A stretch of DNA of 64,000 bases from Paralvinella palmiformis (Eukaryota > Annelida > Polychaeta > Terebellida > Alvinellidae), in assembly GCA_025642065.1 (NCBI GenBank), contig JAODUP010000576.1, positions 124,001-188,000 on the forward strand. Reading direction: 5' to 3'. The position numbers and the translations under genes are program-made. Below the pieces are notes generated by a model. That model did no database searches. It was not told the origin of the DNA and saw only the letters and a list, made by a program, of their open reading frames with translations. Positions 1 through 12,079 of this stretch are shown piece by piece. Each line of letters begins with the position of its first letter. Position 1 is the first letter of the stretch.

Positions 1-2918
1 AGAAAAGAATTATAAACGGCTGTGAATAAAACAAACCCTATGTTTGAATTCTAACAAATTCTACTGCTGACTGGCTAATGAAAGGACGGCAGGAAACAAC
101 AACACCGTGAAACAATAACTGTAACCATGTCAACACCGGAATCTGGCAGTGGTATCATTACCGGAGTGGGGTAGAGTCCTTCCTAACAGAATTGGGTAAT
201 GGGTTAATCTTTATACACACCCGAGCTGGGTCCCTCAGGTGAGATCCATCATCGGGAACACTTACGATCAATGCGAATGATGAACACAATAACTAGCCCC
301 AGTGTCATTTGACCTCCGCAGAGTGCAGAAAAACATGCTACATTTACAATAAATAGCGCAATAACATAAAACACATTAATATATGGCACCAGTAATCTAA
401 AAGTGGTACATAAAATGGTATGATGACAACAAAGATACATGTATACAAAAAGATGGAAATATTTGATAATACATTACGGTACATTATATGGGATGAGATA
501 ATATCAGACATATAGTATCATTGACTTAATGATTTAGTGGGAAGATGGACCAGAGAGTCTTCCTCTGAGGACGGCTTAATAAAGTGTTCGTGAAATATCA
601 GTAAAAGGGGGCATTATCATCTGATCGATTGTGATGTATTGATTTTAGATTGACATCGCAAACGCAATTAAGAGATGGGGGACAAACCAGAGTATAATAA
701 ATTGTCAATTAGCATACCTGGTTACAACAACGTCATGCGTAATATGTCTATTAGCTCGCGACTCTAATAGTAATTCATCTATAAAAAGAGAACTGGAGAG
801 AAAATGCTGCCTCATCTGATGCTGTCAGAAATGGGGAAATATACATTAAAATGATTTGGCCACTTAACGGATGGTTGTAAGTTACAATAGCATTTGTAAC
901 ACAACACCCAGTGACTACTGGTAATAATAATAAGTGTGTGGAACAAAGACATGTGGCAAATTCTGTCAAAATATTTTTCGGCATCTAAGCTACAGACAGA
1001 AATCAGTGAGCCTTGATTCTTGAAACAGTAATAATATTGGACATAAACTTACGACCAAAAGAAGTGCCCCGACCTTCCTTGAAACCAAACTGACTTTCAG
1101 ATATGTTGGCTTCAGATATTAAAATGGATTAAAGTAATTCTCTGGCTGATTAGGAAGCAGTGTTGTTGTTGTTTTTTAAGAATAGACACAATAACACTGT
1201 AACAAAAGGATGATGGGACACAGCTATGAGATGCAATATTAAACAGTGAAGCCAGATGAGAGCAGAATATGTCACATTTACTGTGTTGTAAATGCTCTGA
1301 CGTCATAGCGTCACCCCCCATGGAGTTATGACTCAGCTTATATTTACCAGGATCATCCCACATAGCCACTTAGGATTAGTTTCGGTGTTCTGTTCTCTGT
1401 AGGGAGACACACACACCCCTGACTATTAACGGACCTGATTCTCCGCAAGACTAGGACAAGTTGGGCTTGTATTTGGGTGAAATCTTTGTGGCAGATCTGA
1501 GAGTTTAATGCTGTAACCTGTTATTAACTAATATTATGTATAATAAAGAACCGGGGTGACTACTCTGGGGTCAACAGTTGTGGGGGGGGGGGAGGAACTC
1601 CCAGGGTCCAGCTTTATTAATCCAATTATATATGTGGGAACTTTGGACTGTCCAAGCGCTACATCTTCCTAGATATATTGTGTGTTTGCACCAGTGCCCC
1701 GTGATTGTAAAAATCCACTGGCACGGAGAATTATGAATGATCAATACAACCTCTGGATGCATCCCCAGAGTTTTATACAGACAGGTTAACTTTTCATTTT
1801 GAAATAGTTAATATTCCTCCAGTTAAAAAGAGAAGTGGTACTTCGACGCCATTTTTAACTTGGCATTAATTATTATTGCTCGTGTGACAGTCGCCTAAAA
1901 CTACCGTAGATAATCATGGCTCAATTCTGACATCCAAGGTAATCCGAGGACGATAGATTGGCTCATTGAGAATATTATGCACTTATATAATCATAATTCC
2001 TGTTTATTTTAAATGGTCTGAGCTACTTACATGATAACGTTTTGATAAAGTGGACAGTATACTAAAAATTGTTGATCCATGTTATAAACAAACAGCTCTC
2101 ATTGGATGGATCTTATTTTGTTGTCAGGGTAACAGCTGAAGTGTCCCAGAGTGGGTGGGTGGATGGGTGTTTTATGGCTGTATGGAAGTCCTAGCTGGGT
2201 GGTGGTGGGTGTGTATATTGGGGGACTACCATATATTTTGGTGACCTTCCATTAGTATAAATAACCTAACTAAGACTTTTCCATATCTAAGAGCTGACGA
2301 AGTGAAGGTGTCAGATGTATGAAGTTAGTATTTTGGAGCAGTGTAGTTTTATGTTGAGTGGCTGGGTGTATGGGGGTGGGGGTGGTGTGATGGTATTGGA
2401 ATTATATATGTTTCATCCTTGCTTACAGCACTTCGGGCTAACGTATACCCGATCAATAAGACTGGGTGATGTTATTGAACAGTTCTGGAGGTGCTAGCAT
2501 TTATCGTTAGCACAAGTGCAATCAACATCAGGAAAGTTTAATCATACATACCAACAGCCAAGTTAACAATCTACTTTCTAATTGATATTCACATAACAGG
2601 TATGTTAAAACAGCCAGAAGTTTGAGTAAAATATCAGCAAAATCTGGTGATAAAATGTTACCCAGTAATATCATATTAATATGTGATTGAGAAATATTCC
2701 ATATCGTAGGAAGGGGGATACACTAAATTAGGGTTAATGGTAATATTGTGTGTCTTCCTCTTTTTGTTCGTTTGTTGACTAATGTAATAATACTAGCTGT
2801 TGGTGTATAATATTGCGGTTGACTAGAGTGCGCTCAATACCTCAATACCCCTCCCTTAAGGCAATTTGTATGAATTGATATAAATATTTTCCTGCACTTT
2901 TCAGTCCCTTTTGAGAAC
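1..2918. other. AT-rich stretch with no gene recognised
   Basis: Only short open frames occur, none with a recognisable domain or a convincing splice context. There are scattered homopolymers (a G run near 1580) and GT-rich patches around 2150-2220 and 2350-2390. I see no transposon ends that I can pair. Confidence 0.5.
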
Positions 2919-4400
2919 ATGGCTCTGTCAGAAATGGAGCAACATAACTTGTTACTGATTGCCGCTGTATACAAATTTAAGCAATTAAAAAGGTAATAAG
3001 CAAATGGTACGCCGCTGGTGGATGCATAACATTAGCAGGAACAGGCTTCAACAAGGAGCATACCATAATCTGGTCAAAGAGCTACAATTTGATACAGAGA
3101 AATTCCAACAATACTTCCAACTGACTAGAGAACATCTTGCTCAGGTGTTATATTCTGTGAAGGAAGAGCTGGTGAAGCACTGCAAGAGCAGAGAGGTTAG
3201 TTGTCATAGACAATCACATGTTTCAGGTAAGTTAGATAAGATGAAGCACAAGTTCATGGTACCTATTTGTTGGTATGATTTACTAAATTCTTAATATTTT
3301 CTAAAATCATTTACGTTTGGTCATATAACAACACACCAAGACATCATGTTGGCTATATGTGGTGCATCAAAAATAATGTCAACAGTGTCCTTGCCAAATG
3401 CCACTCCTCGAGTGAAGTCATTGGCCTGTCCACAATAAGCACTAATTTGTGCCTGGATTATTGGCGCTTTTTTCATAAGCAAACTACAGGTTTCAAAAAA
3501 GAGATCTTCAACCATTTTTCTCCCCCTTCATTTCTTTCTTCGCTTGCTTTTCCAGCTCTTGTCGAGATTTGTTGGTGCATTCTTTTATCATCACAGCTGT
3601 CAATGCATCTTCTATCTTACTGCTATCCCGTTTCCACTGCTCCTTTGTGATATTAATGCTGGTATGTCAGCAGTAATAGGGGAAGACAGTGTACTTCTAG
3701 AAGTATTCGCTTCTGTACTAGGTGAAGGTATGCTACTTCTGGGAGAATTCTGGCCTGTCCTTGGCATTGCTGCTAATGACACAATATTTGACCTGTAACA
3801 ATATTAAATATTGTAGTGATCAAACCTAATAGCAAACTGGCATTGCATAAACTGATATATGCAACAAATTATCTAATACTTAATTTTTTATTCCAGGTTC
3901 CTTGCCAATAGAGAAACATTTTGCTCAATTGCATTTAACTATCATGTAGGAGCCACAACTGTTGGCAGTATTGTCTCAGAATATTGTGGGGAAAACCGTG
4001 CACCAATTTAAATGAAAGTGCCACAGGAAGGTGACGAATGGGACCTGATTGCAGGCAATTTTGCACAGAAGTGGAATTTCCCACATTGTCTTGGAGCTTT
4101 GGATGTGAAACATGTAGTGATGACCACCCCCCCCCCCCCAGAATTCAGGATTGCTGTATCATAACGATAAAGGGACATTATTTACAGTTCTTCTGGCACT
4201 AGTAGATGCTAATATGAAGTTAACAGCACTAGATGTGGGAGCATTTGGCCGCAGTAGTGATGGCAGTATATTTTCCAACTCTAATTTCCCAAAGATGCAT
4301 TTCTACTCTGATCAGCTCATATAAGCACTATGTGGTGATTGGTGATGAAGCTTTTACCATTAAATAAGCATTTGAGGCAACCCTTTCCAGGAAGAGGATG
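2919..4400 (+). pseudogene. Broken PIF/Harbinger (HARBI1-like) transposase
   Basis: Harbinger elements move by a DDE transposase. From an ATG at 2919 the N-terminal part can be read, followed near 3004 by the family's N-terminal block (RRWWMHNISRNRLQQGAYHN, then a QFDTEKFQQYFQLTREHL-type stretch). The core reappears at about 3900-4370 in shifting frames: LANRETFCSIAFNYHVGATT, KWNFPHCLGALDVKHV (first Asp region), LVDANMKL and DVGAFGRSSDGSIF (second Asp region), then VVIGDEAF (Glu region). Stops, frameshifts and a run of Cs at about 4126-4139 interrupt it. A roughly 600-bp unrelated stretch (3220-3890) separates the two parts and may be a degraded intron or insertion. I infer a dead copy of an autonomous element; its terminal repeats were not found. 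Confidence 0.8.
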
Positions 4401-4407
4401 TCAAAAG

Positions 4408-4504
4408 ATGATCATCATCACTGATGTTTTACGGCCACTTTTGTGCACAAGGTAGGCTAAATGGGCCGAGCAACCTCCATAGGTAATGAAGCGACGTCCA
4501 AAGC
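4408..4504 (-). mobile_element. SINE fragment (tRNA-derived family, tail part)
   Basis: This carries the family's tail signature, tgttttacggccactttt followed by gtaggctaaatgggccgag and ggtaatgaagcga, which recurs about ten times in the window. The tRNA-like head is missing. It sits exactly between the Harbinger remnant and the pogo-like remnant. Orientation is given relative to the tRNA head seen in fuller copies. Confidence 0.75.
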
Positions 4505-4951
4505 TGGCACATGGGAACTACTAATAAACTACTTCAAACAGCATTATGGAAACGAACACACAGCAGCAGACAACCTGAAGCGGCTGTTGTTACCTATCAT
4601 CACACAGTGGGTGACAACGGCCTGGGATTAAATTGACCCTGGCATTATTACCAAATCATTCAGGAAGTGCTCTATCAGATGGCATTGAAGATGATGTATT
4701 GTGGGATAAACAGCATGACAAATATGACACTGACTCTGATGGTGACGACATGTATGATGACGTGCTGATACATGAACAGTTACAACAGATGTTCAATAAA
4801 GATAGTGATAATGAAATATTTTTGGGTTTTGAAAAGAATTTGTCGATTTTAGTGCGTCTTATACACAGGTTCGACCCTAAGGGGGTTTATTGGTTCTAAA
4901 ACCGGGTGCGTCTTATACACATGTGCGGCTTATACATGAGTATATACGGTA
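4505..4951 (+). mobile_element. 3' end of a pogo/Tigger-type DNA transposon
   Basis: From about 4510 a frame reads LLLPIITQWVTTAWD, then IDPGIITKSFRKCSI. After one frameshift near 4668 it reads SDGIEDDVLWDKQ and an acidic tail rich in Asp and Glu. This order (a W-T-AW helix, then KSF-KCSI, then DG-EDD-LW) is the C-terminal tail of Tigger/pogo transposases. Directly after it, 4853-4951 repeats gtgcgtcttatacaca and gcggcttatacatgag and ends tatacggta, which is typical of the terminal inverted repeats of these elements. An internal stop at about 4629 and the frameshift show it is inactive. The left half is absent. Confidence 0.65.
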
Positions 4952-5138
4952 GTTGTTTCACCGGTACCATGTATCACTGAATGAATGGGGGGTATACCCA
5001 CTGGACGATGTTACTCGTTGCTAATCCTGACAGCATCATCCCCAACATCATCATATCCTTATATTGGTCATTGATCACTTCTAAGTTAGGCAGTGATCAC
5101 TCTGGTTCAGCTAGTGGCACATTATCCTCTGTGCTGTA

Positions 5139-5186
<48 letters not shown>

Positions 5187-7100
5187 GATATTTCAATATT
5201 ATGTGCATAATTATAAGAGCTAATTGTATTAAAGGTGGTCATAGAATAGAGAAGTAAATTAATTATAAATACATGATTGGTGTATTATACCTGTCTACCT
5301 GTTTTCTTCCACATAAGTGTCAAGAGAATTTGTTTGGCTGCTGAACTGCTTATATATGTATGGTTGAAGCATCTTTCTACAATCCCCACCCCCCATACAC
5401 CCCCCGTAATAAAATGACCAGTCCCAAACTACCATAAAGCATTGGCACACGTAAATATGTTCCATTTATATGGAATCAGACCATCAGGATACCGCAGCAA
5501 AAATGGCGCCAAATCCTCCATTTGTTGGAAGACACTGTGCTTATTTCATATAAGAGGAAGGAACAGCTGTACATGTAACATGATTGAAATATATAAACAC
5601 AAGGCGAGTAAATGATATGGTCTACTTACTACCGAACTTATCCACAGCCAGTGTTCCGGATATGCCTTTTCATGTGTTGTAAATCAACTGGGCATCCCAG
5701 TGTTCTGGTAGTCTTGAATTGTAGAGGATGGATGCTCCCAAACTAGCTCAATTGGTTGTTCTTTTTTCCACTGGATTTCTTGCTTCCTGGCACTGTTTTA
5801 CTCTTTCGTTCCGAGATCCTGCCAAACTGTTCAGGAAACACCCATCTCTGATTTCCAATTATGTTGAAAATCACTATACGGAGTGATTCAGTTTGCCGCA
5901 TACGCAGCCACAGAACAAATCGAATGCCACATCCGGACACATGGAAGCACTCTCATCTGTTTACAGGCTTTTCCATTTTTTTCCCCATCCTGGGTATATG
6001 GAACCTTAGCTTTAGTCCATTTCAGTATAACCTATACCCACTAATCAGTCCAGTCTGGGTGTCTTTAACAGAATCTAAAGCTCCTGCTGGAATAGCTCTG
6101 TCATACTCATAGTGTTAACTTTTACTATTTGCATATTATTCGTATTTTATACCAAATATGTACTTAGGTTGGTCTGTAATATTAGAAATGTGAGCAACAT
6201 TACAACTACATAATGTGTATTGTTATGTATAATACAAGCCTTTTGCATTCTAACATAAACATCTTATTGCTGTCACACGAAGAATAGTAATAGACTGATC
6301 CAAGGGAAATGCGTTGCACCTGTTACCAACTGCAGTCTCAGGTTAGAAACAGCTATGGTGCTCAGAGTTAATAGGAGATGGCAACTTTTAACTAACAGTA
6401 AATACTGGAAATCTTTAGCAAATTATTTCATATTACATGGAGACTAATATTTTAACTACACAATTGTGTCTTTTCAAAGGATTTAACACAATAGTTATCA
6501 ATATATAACCCAATGATTGAGCAGACCAATCTTTCAGATGAATGACAAAGCTAAGCCTTAGTTATTCATGTTGACTTGTAGGGGATTTTTAGCATGGCTT
6601 TCAATGGATTAAATAAATGATTTTAAAATTAAACTTTTAGCTGAATGTAAATTGATTTGAATGAAGATTGTTTAAATATTTAATGTAGAATTTTGTAAAT
6701 ATTATTTTTATTTGTACCTGGGAACCAATCATATACATATCACCTGTATATTATTAAATAACTTTTTTATTACATTAGAGTATTAACACCCACTTGACAT
6801 TTACATTTAGTAAACATTACACGAATGGCTGATTCAGAAAATAAGATAACATACCCTTAATGGACTATAAATAAAATGCTAATATATCTGGTAAATAAAC
6901 TAAATACAGCTTTTCGGTAAGACATATATCAGCCACTACACACATAAATCTCCATATTACACAGTTATTCCCAGACTTCTAACCTAAGACTGTAGTGTGA
7001 AATTCAGCCACATCGTGGCACCAGGGGTAATTGAATCAGCCTATTACCTGTCATCCAGCATAATTAGAATTTAAATCGATTCAACACAAATAAACAATGG
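4952..7100. other. Non-coding stretch with a (TA)n microsatellite
   Basis: A TA dinucleotide run occupies 5142-5184. The remainder is AT-rich with no domain-bearing frame. Two small overlapping frames near 5743-6112, one per strand, have no recognisable content. Confidence 0.5.
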
Positions 7101-7117
7101 GCTCTTAAAATGCTACC

Positions 7118-7836
7118 AGTAAGCCAGTTTTTTGGGGGTGCACATTATACACCACAACTAAATGTGTTTGACAGACACATATTTTATTGCTAAGGTCATT
7201 GTTTTTTTTTAATACTTGTTTTACAAAGCCATCGATCACAGCTGAAACCTGCCACCAGGAAATAAAATTTGTATTATTATTTTCGTGCAGACCTGCCTGA
7301 ACACTGCAGAAGCAGATTAGGCTACCACGTGCCCTAATCCAAGATGGTGACAGGTCAGTTCCACTTCAAAATTATTTCAGTTATTTCTACAGTAAATCGG
7401 TCTTCAAGTCTAGAAATCTTGTATATTTAAACTAATTATAAATCCCCCCCTCACTGAGAACACATAATTAGTTCGAACTTTGTGAAGATCTACTTAAAAT
7501 TGCCATAAAAAATATCACCTTGATAATATTTAATTAAATAGGGAAACAACAGAAATCTCTGCTCATAATTTTTGTTATTAATTATAACATCAAAGAGATT
7601 CAAACTAATTACAAAAGGAAATCAAAGGTTGTGACAGACAGCTTTTGATCTTTTTGCAGACCTTAGGAGCAAATCTGTATCAGGCCATCATACATGGAGG
7701 GTGTACGTAATTATGGAAAAATGCTGCGCAAGTCCAGCTGCGCCAAAACTAGGTTTTCCAGAATTATTTCTGGTCAGCAAGGGGGGGGGGGTATACATTA
7801 TACATGAGTGTATGTTATACACAGGAGATTACAGTA
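7118..7836. mobile_element. Possible pogo-like element with degenerate ends
   Basis: The right side (7780-7836) reads ggggtatacattatacatg, then gttatacacaggagatt and acagta. The left side (7118-7160) carries cagtaagccag and ggtgcacattatacacc. Both resemble the gtgtataa-type ends of pogo/Tigger elements such as the one at 4853-4951. No transposase is visible between them and the pairing is imperfect, so this could be two independent fragments. Confidence 0.25.
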
Positions 7837-8047
7837 CTGATGTAAAATTGACCCTATTTAAACTTAGCTAGTACACATTGTTTTGATGTTATTGACTAGG
7901 TACATAGTATTGTTATATTTCTTATATATGTACATGATGTAAATATTAGAATTGTTAATTAGATGAGTTGAAAGTTAGAATGACATTGGATAATTTGTAG
8001 AGTCTAGTTAGTACATATAGAACCTCATTGGTCATGCACATCTAGTA

Positions 8048-8048
<1 letters not shown>

Positions 8049-8082
<34 letters not shown>
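8049..8082. repeat. (TA)n microsatellite
   Basis: A run of about 16 TA units lies roughly 170 bp before the left end of the 3.2-kb TIR element. Confidence 0.9.
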
Positions 8083-8083
<1 letters not shown>

Positions 8084-8841
8084 GTTGCACATAGAGGGAC
8101 ATAAAGAAAAGAGAAGGCATGGAAGATGAATGAACTTTGATAAGAAGAGAGATATTACTTGAAAGGTTTAAAATTGACGAGTGGAGATGGCATCAAACTT
8201 ACGGAATAAATATTGTATTAAGAATATTCCTGAGGTCGATTATATTAGACTTTATGAACCAAACATGGGGTCAATTCCATTTCCACTCAATTCCATTTGG
8301 TCAATTCCAATTCCAATTAAATTTATCAATTTAATTCCAAATTTATCAATTCCAATTCCATTTCCCCCCCCCGACTCTTTTTTTCTTAAGGCTATTGTTT
8401 TTTTAATACTTAGGGTCGATCAGGACAATAAAAAAATTCACCGAAAACATACGGTTGGTTGGAAAAAAAATTTGTATTTTATAATAAAATATATCCTTCT
8501 GTTAGTTGGGATTTAACAATCTCTCCAATATTCTTTTTTGGAGCCTTTATTATTTTATTGTTAATTGTCAGTGAAAAGTAAACAATAGACATATCACTGT
8601 CAGCACTGGCATGAGTCGCCATCTTTACAATGGATTGTTACAAGGTCATTGATTGGTTGATGCTAGCATTGTTGCAAATTGATCCATATATTATATTAAG
8701 CTTACAGCCGATATTTCATATATCAGTTATGTGAATCCGACAAAAATGGAACACATTTAAACATAAAAGCATGATTCCACATGTGGGATCTGTGACAAAA
8801 CGGATCATTCCATGTACTGATTGGTGTGAATTGACTGTTGT

Positions 8842-8880
8842 ATCCAGAAGTTTACAACTCCGGGTCGTAAACTTCTGGAT
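8842..8880. repeat. Perfect 14-bp inverted repeat, 11-nt loop
   Basis: atccagaagtttac (8842-8855) is followed by an 11-nt spacer and its exact reverse complement gtaaacttctggat (8867-8880). It lies inside the 3.2-kb TIR element. Confidence 0.9.
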
Positions 8881-9412
8881 TCAACTATCCAATTCAAGTA
8901 TCCAGGCAGACTTTCCCAATACAAATATCCCAGAAGGTGAGGGGGGTGTCAAAAATACATGGATATGGCAGGCAGGGTGCCACTAAGCAACACTCCACTC
9001 CTCAAGGCTGTTTAGTGCGCTGGGTCAAGGAAGACAAAATAGTAACTTGTTGAGTGGCGCCTGACTAGAGTTGCTTTTCAAACATACATCAAGTAAAAAG
9101 AGCTTTTTTTCATGTGCTAATACCTAGTTATAGGTAGTATTTCATAGTATTTTGATTGTTGTTGTTTCAAAAAGATATAGGAGAAGTGGGAAGGTTCAAC
9201 TAGGCAGGGAGAATCACCCACAACATTAAAACCCTATTTGTTATTTATTACACTTAATAGTTTTAAGCTGGAACATAATATATCACTGAATAATTGTTTA
9301 TGTTTACTTTGAAGCAATTTGCAACAGTACACCATGAAAAACAATTAGTGACTGAAAGTGATCGTATCAAAATTCGAACTGTTGTCAATAGGTGTCAAAA
9401 GTCTACACTATG

Positions 9413-9435
<23 letters not shown>
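9413..9435. repeat. (TA)n microsatellite
   Basis: A short TA run is followed by TG repeats. It is responsible for the Tyr/Ile-rich chance frames around it. Confidence 0.85.
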
Positions 9436-9443
<8 letters not shown>

Positions 9444-10072
9444 CTGTGTAGTCGATCTGCCCCATACTGTGTGTGTTTGGCTGTGCCCAATAGGACAACA
9501 AGATAAGCCCTGCACTGTGATCAAACCTTCACTCCTGCCACTTTGTTTATATAAATAACCTATAACACATTGAATTAGGTCACAAATCATGTCATCAATG
9601 CCTTATTAGGAACATTAAACAAACAATAAAAATTACTTCTTGCTGTATCACATATACTAAGATCAAACCACTCAAGTGTAAGGTGGTCAAACATCCACAA
9701 TTCTCCCCTAAATTAATCGAGTTAATTTAGGTTAGTAGATACTGGGGGAGTGCTAAACATCCACATATTTTTATTTTTAAATTTGTCATGAATGTCTTTA
9801 ATGTTATGTTAAGAGGGGATGCATTGTATAAGCAAAGCTTCAAGCATCTTCCTTTTCAACAATCTGTATGTGCTTGTTTTCATTAAAATGATGTATTTTG
9901 AATGTCAAAATAAACAATTTAAAGGGAAAAAGAACAAGGTTAGCTGCAGGTGGGAAAATATTAATAAAAAGAATAAAAGTGAATTTTATTTCCTAGCGGT
10001 GAGTTTCAGCTGTGGTCGGCGGGTTTGTAAAACAGGTATTCAAAAAACAATGGCTTAATACATTTTACCATG

Positions 10073-10095
10073 AGTAGGTACTTTGAGTACCTACT
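10073..10095. repeat. 10-bp hairpin shared between element copies
   Basis: agtaggtact and agtacctact flank a 3-nt loop (ttg). The copy at 62138-62159 keeps a 9-bp core of the arms but has the loop ccg. Confidence 0.8.
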
Positions 10096-10856
10096 TGGAT
10101 TATCTATTTAAGTAGTTTATTGTCATGGAAGAAATATTTCTGAATTAAAAAATTAAATAGTAAATTAATTAGATAATCATTACATATTAGCATATGCACA
10201 CACACACACACACCACATACAGATAAACATCACATACATATAAATAAACATGAGTCTGACACAGGTTTGGAAAGTAGGTAATATTTAATAACATGACCCA
10301 CTATGTGGGCAGTTTTATATATATGACAAACAATGTCATATATACACAAACTACTACATGACACATCAAATAATTACCTAGACTAGATTAAAACTACTAA
10401 AAACAAAACCCCTAAAAATAATTAAATGTACAATTGGGTGAGTAAACAAATTGCAATATCTCTCGCTTGCTTTGCAGTCACTTGCTAATTTGAAATGACC
10501 AACGGTTGTTGGTGGCTATAGCAGCTATATATATATATATATACATACACACAATGTCAAATGACTTTTTTAATCCACCAGGTGGCATAAAGCAGTGCTC
10601 ACAACGACTGCATTTGCATTACATTTATACAAATTAATATAATATTAAATTTCATTAATACACACATTAACTTGTGGATTAATTTTTTTACCTGTTCTAA
10701 ACACTGAACGGGGGTAAATTCCTAAATGGCAATATCTCTATACAGATTACAGGCATGCTATGTGGTGGTTCACAGTGTTGTGGGGGCAGAGCCCATGGTA
10801 TCCAGATCATTTATTTGGTTAAATGCTCACGTTGGGTGCCACAGTTGATGTGTATA

Positions 10857-10860
<4 letters not shown>

Positions 10861-10894
<34 letters not shown>
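10861..10894. repeat. (TA)n microsatellite
   Basis: An uninterrupted TA run inside the 3.2-kb TIR element. Confidence 0.9.
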
Positions 10895-10896
<2 letters not shown>

Positions 10897-11579
10897 AACC
10901 AAAGTTCAGGATCAATTTGATTCCAGTATATTGGTAACACCACATGTGGTAAAAATATTCAAAAGCCTAACCACAAGGCGCTTTTAGCTAGAGGTATTTT
11001 AAAGAGATATTGGTGGATCATAGTCTTGCGTACATACCCATGAAAAGTGTATTTTGTAATCATCAAAGATGTGTTTATATTCCACTGTCCAGTAGGAGCC
11101 TTGAAACAATTTTTTTTGCTTAGTTCTGCCCAGCAGGGGTCAGATCCTGTATTTACTTTCACATCCACTAAACCACTGACATATAGTAAGTTTACAAAAG
11201 ATCACAAATGGTTATTAAAACAGTTAAGTCTGGGGACAGGCTATAGAAGTTACAGTTTTAAGTACTACTGGATCATTATGGTTCCAGTATATTGGTAACA
11301 CCACATGTAAGTGTTAATGTTGTAAAAATGGTAAATTCATTTGTGGATTTAATTTATTTTATAGGAAAGTTCAATTCCAATTCAAAATTTCTCAATTCCA
11401 ATTTTTTAAATAATCAATTCCAATTCCGGAATTGACCATCAATTCCAGAATTGAATTGACCCATGTCTGGTATGAACCAATAACTCCCCCCAGTTTAAAT
11501 AAATGGAACAATATCAATGATTATATACAGGAACATGTCAGGGTGAAATAGTGCAACCTGATATTTAGTCGAGATCCTC

Positions 11580-12075
11580 TGGCCTAATTTATGGATAAAA
11601 ACGCTAAATCTGCAAATCCAGCAAATGATCGAATGGCAACACGAGCAGAAAGGAGACGACTAGAATCAGAAAGCCAATATGATCAACAAGTGAACAATCA
11701 CCTGAGCAAATAGTGGAAGACATCAGTGACAACTCTGTCATGACTGCTCGTCAGATTACAACCCAGATGCAGCAGCTTGATGGGACAGCTGATGCTGATA
11801 CATGGCTAAACAAATCTAATCAAACTGTTGCCTTCAACAAGTATGACAATGATAAACCACTTCAGATTAGCGTTAACGGGTAAGACAGAAATGTGGTATC
11901 AACATTTGCTAGGTATCAACATCACTTCAAAATCTCAGAACAGAGTTTCAAGTTCTGTAAATTTATTACATGGAGGTATGTGGAACAGTTTGATAACAGA
12001 ATGTATGGATGATTACTTTGATGCAAAAAGAAGATTTGCCATTCAAATTTCTCATTTCTGCAAAGAATGAGATTT
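11580..12075 (+). pseudogene. Retrotransposon Gag-like remnant
   Basis: Read across at least two frameshifts, the stretch gives RMATRAERRRLESESQYDQQ, then MQQLDGTADADTWLNK, VAFNKYDNDKPLQI, LTGKTEMWYQHL and, near 12017, YFDAKRRFA. The pattern of an F/L-DG-ADxWL start, a W/Y-DxxKxL helix, L-GKxxxWY and a closing F-xAKRRF helix is the capsid-like core of Ty3/gypsy-type Gag proteins. No LTRs, zinc knuckle or pol were found next to it. It starts about 100 bp past the end of the 3.2-kb TIR element. Confidence 0.5.
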
Positions 12076-12079
12076 GTGA

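Larger units (their letters stand above)
8253..11480. mobile_element. 3.2-kb TIR element flanked by a direct repeat
   Basis: The left end reads aaacatggggtcaattcc (8261-8278). The right end reads gaattgacccatgtctgg (11453-11470), which is its inverted complement with small differences. The flanks are tatgaaccaa at 8253-8262 and tatgaaccaa at 11471-11480, a direct repeat of up to 10 bp; how much is target duplication and how much microhomology is ambiguous. Sub-terminal DNA on both sides is built from repeats of tcaattcc/ggaattga. Parts of the same family recur at 44.64, 52.26 and 62.06 kb. No transposase frame is recognisable inside, so it is nonautonomous or decayed. Internal features include TA/CA microsatellites, a 14-bp perfect hairpin (8842-8880), a 10-bp hairpin (10073-10095) also found in the 62-kb copy, and a direct repeat ttccagtatattggtaacac at about 10919 and 11281. 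Confidence 0.65.

Noticed and set aside
1112..1369. 85-codon minus-strand frame with a fairly non-repetitive N-terminus
   Set aside because: No recognised family, no flanking splice sites that extend it, and length within chance expectation for this composition.
3321..3798. Opposite-strand frames between the two Harbinger parts, considered as the second (DNA-binding) Harbinger protein
   Set aside because: A Lys/Glu-rich stretch can be read on the minus strand, but no Myb/SANT signature is visible and stops interrupt it.
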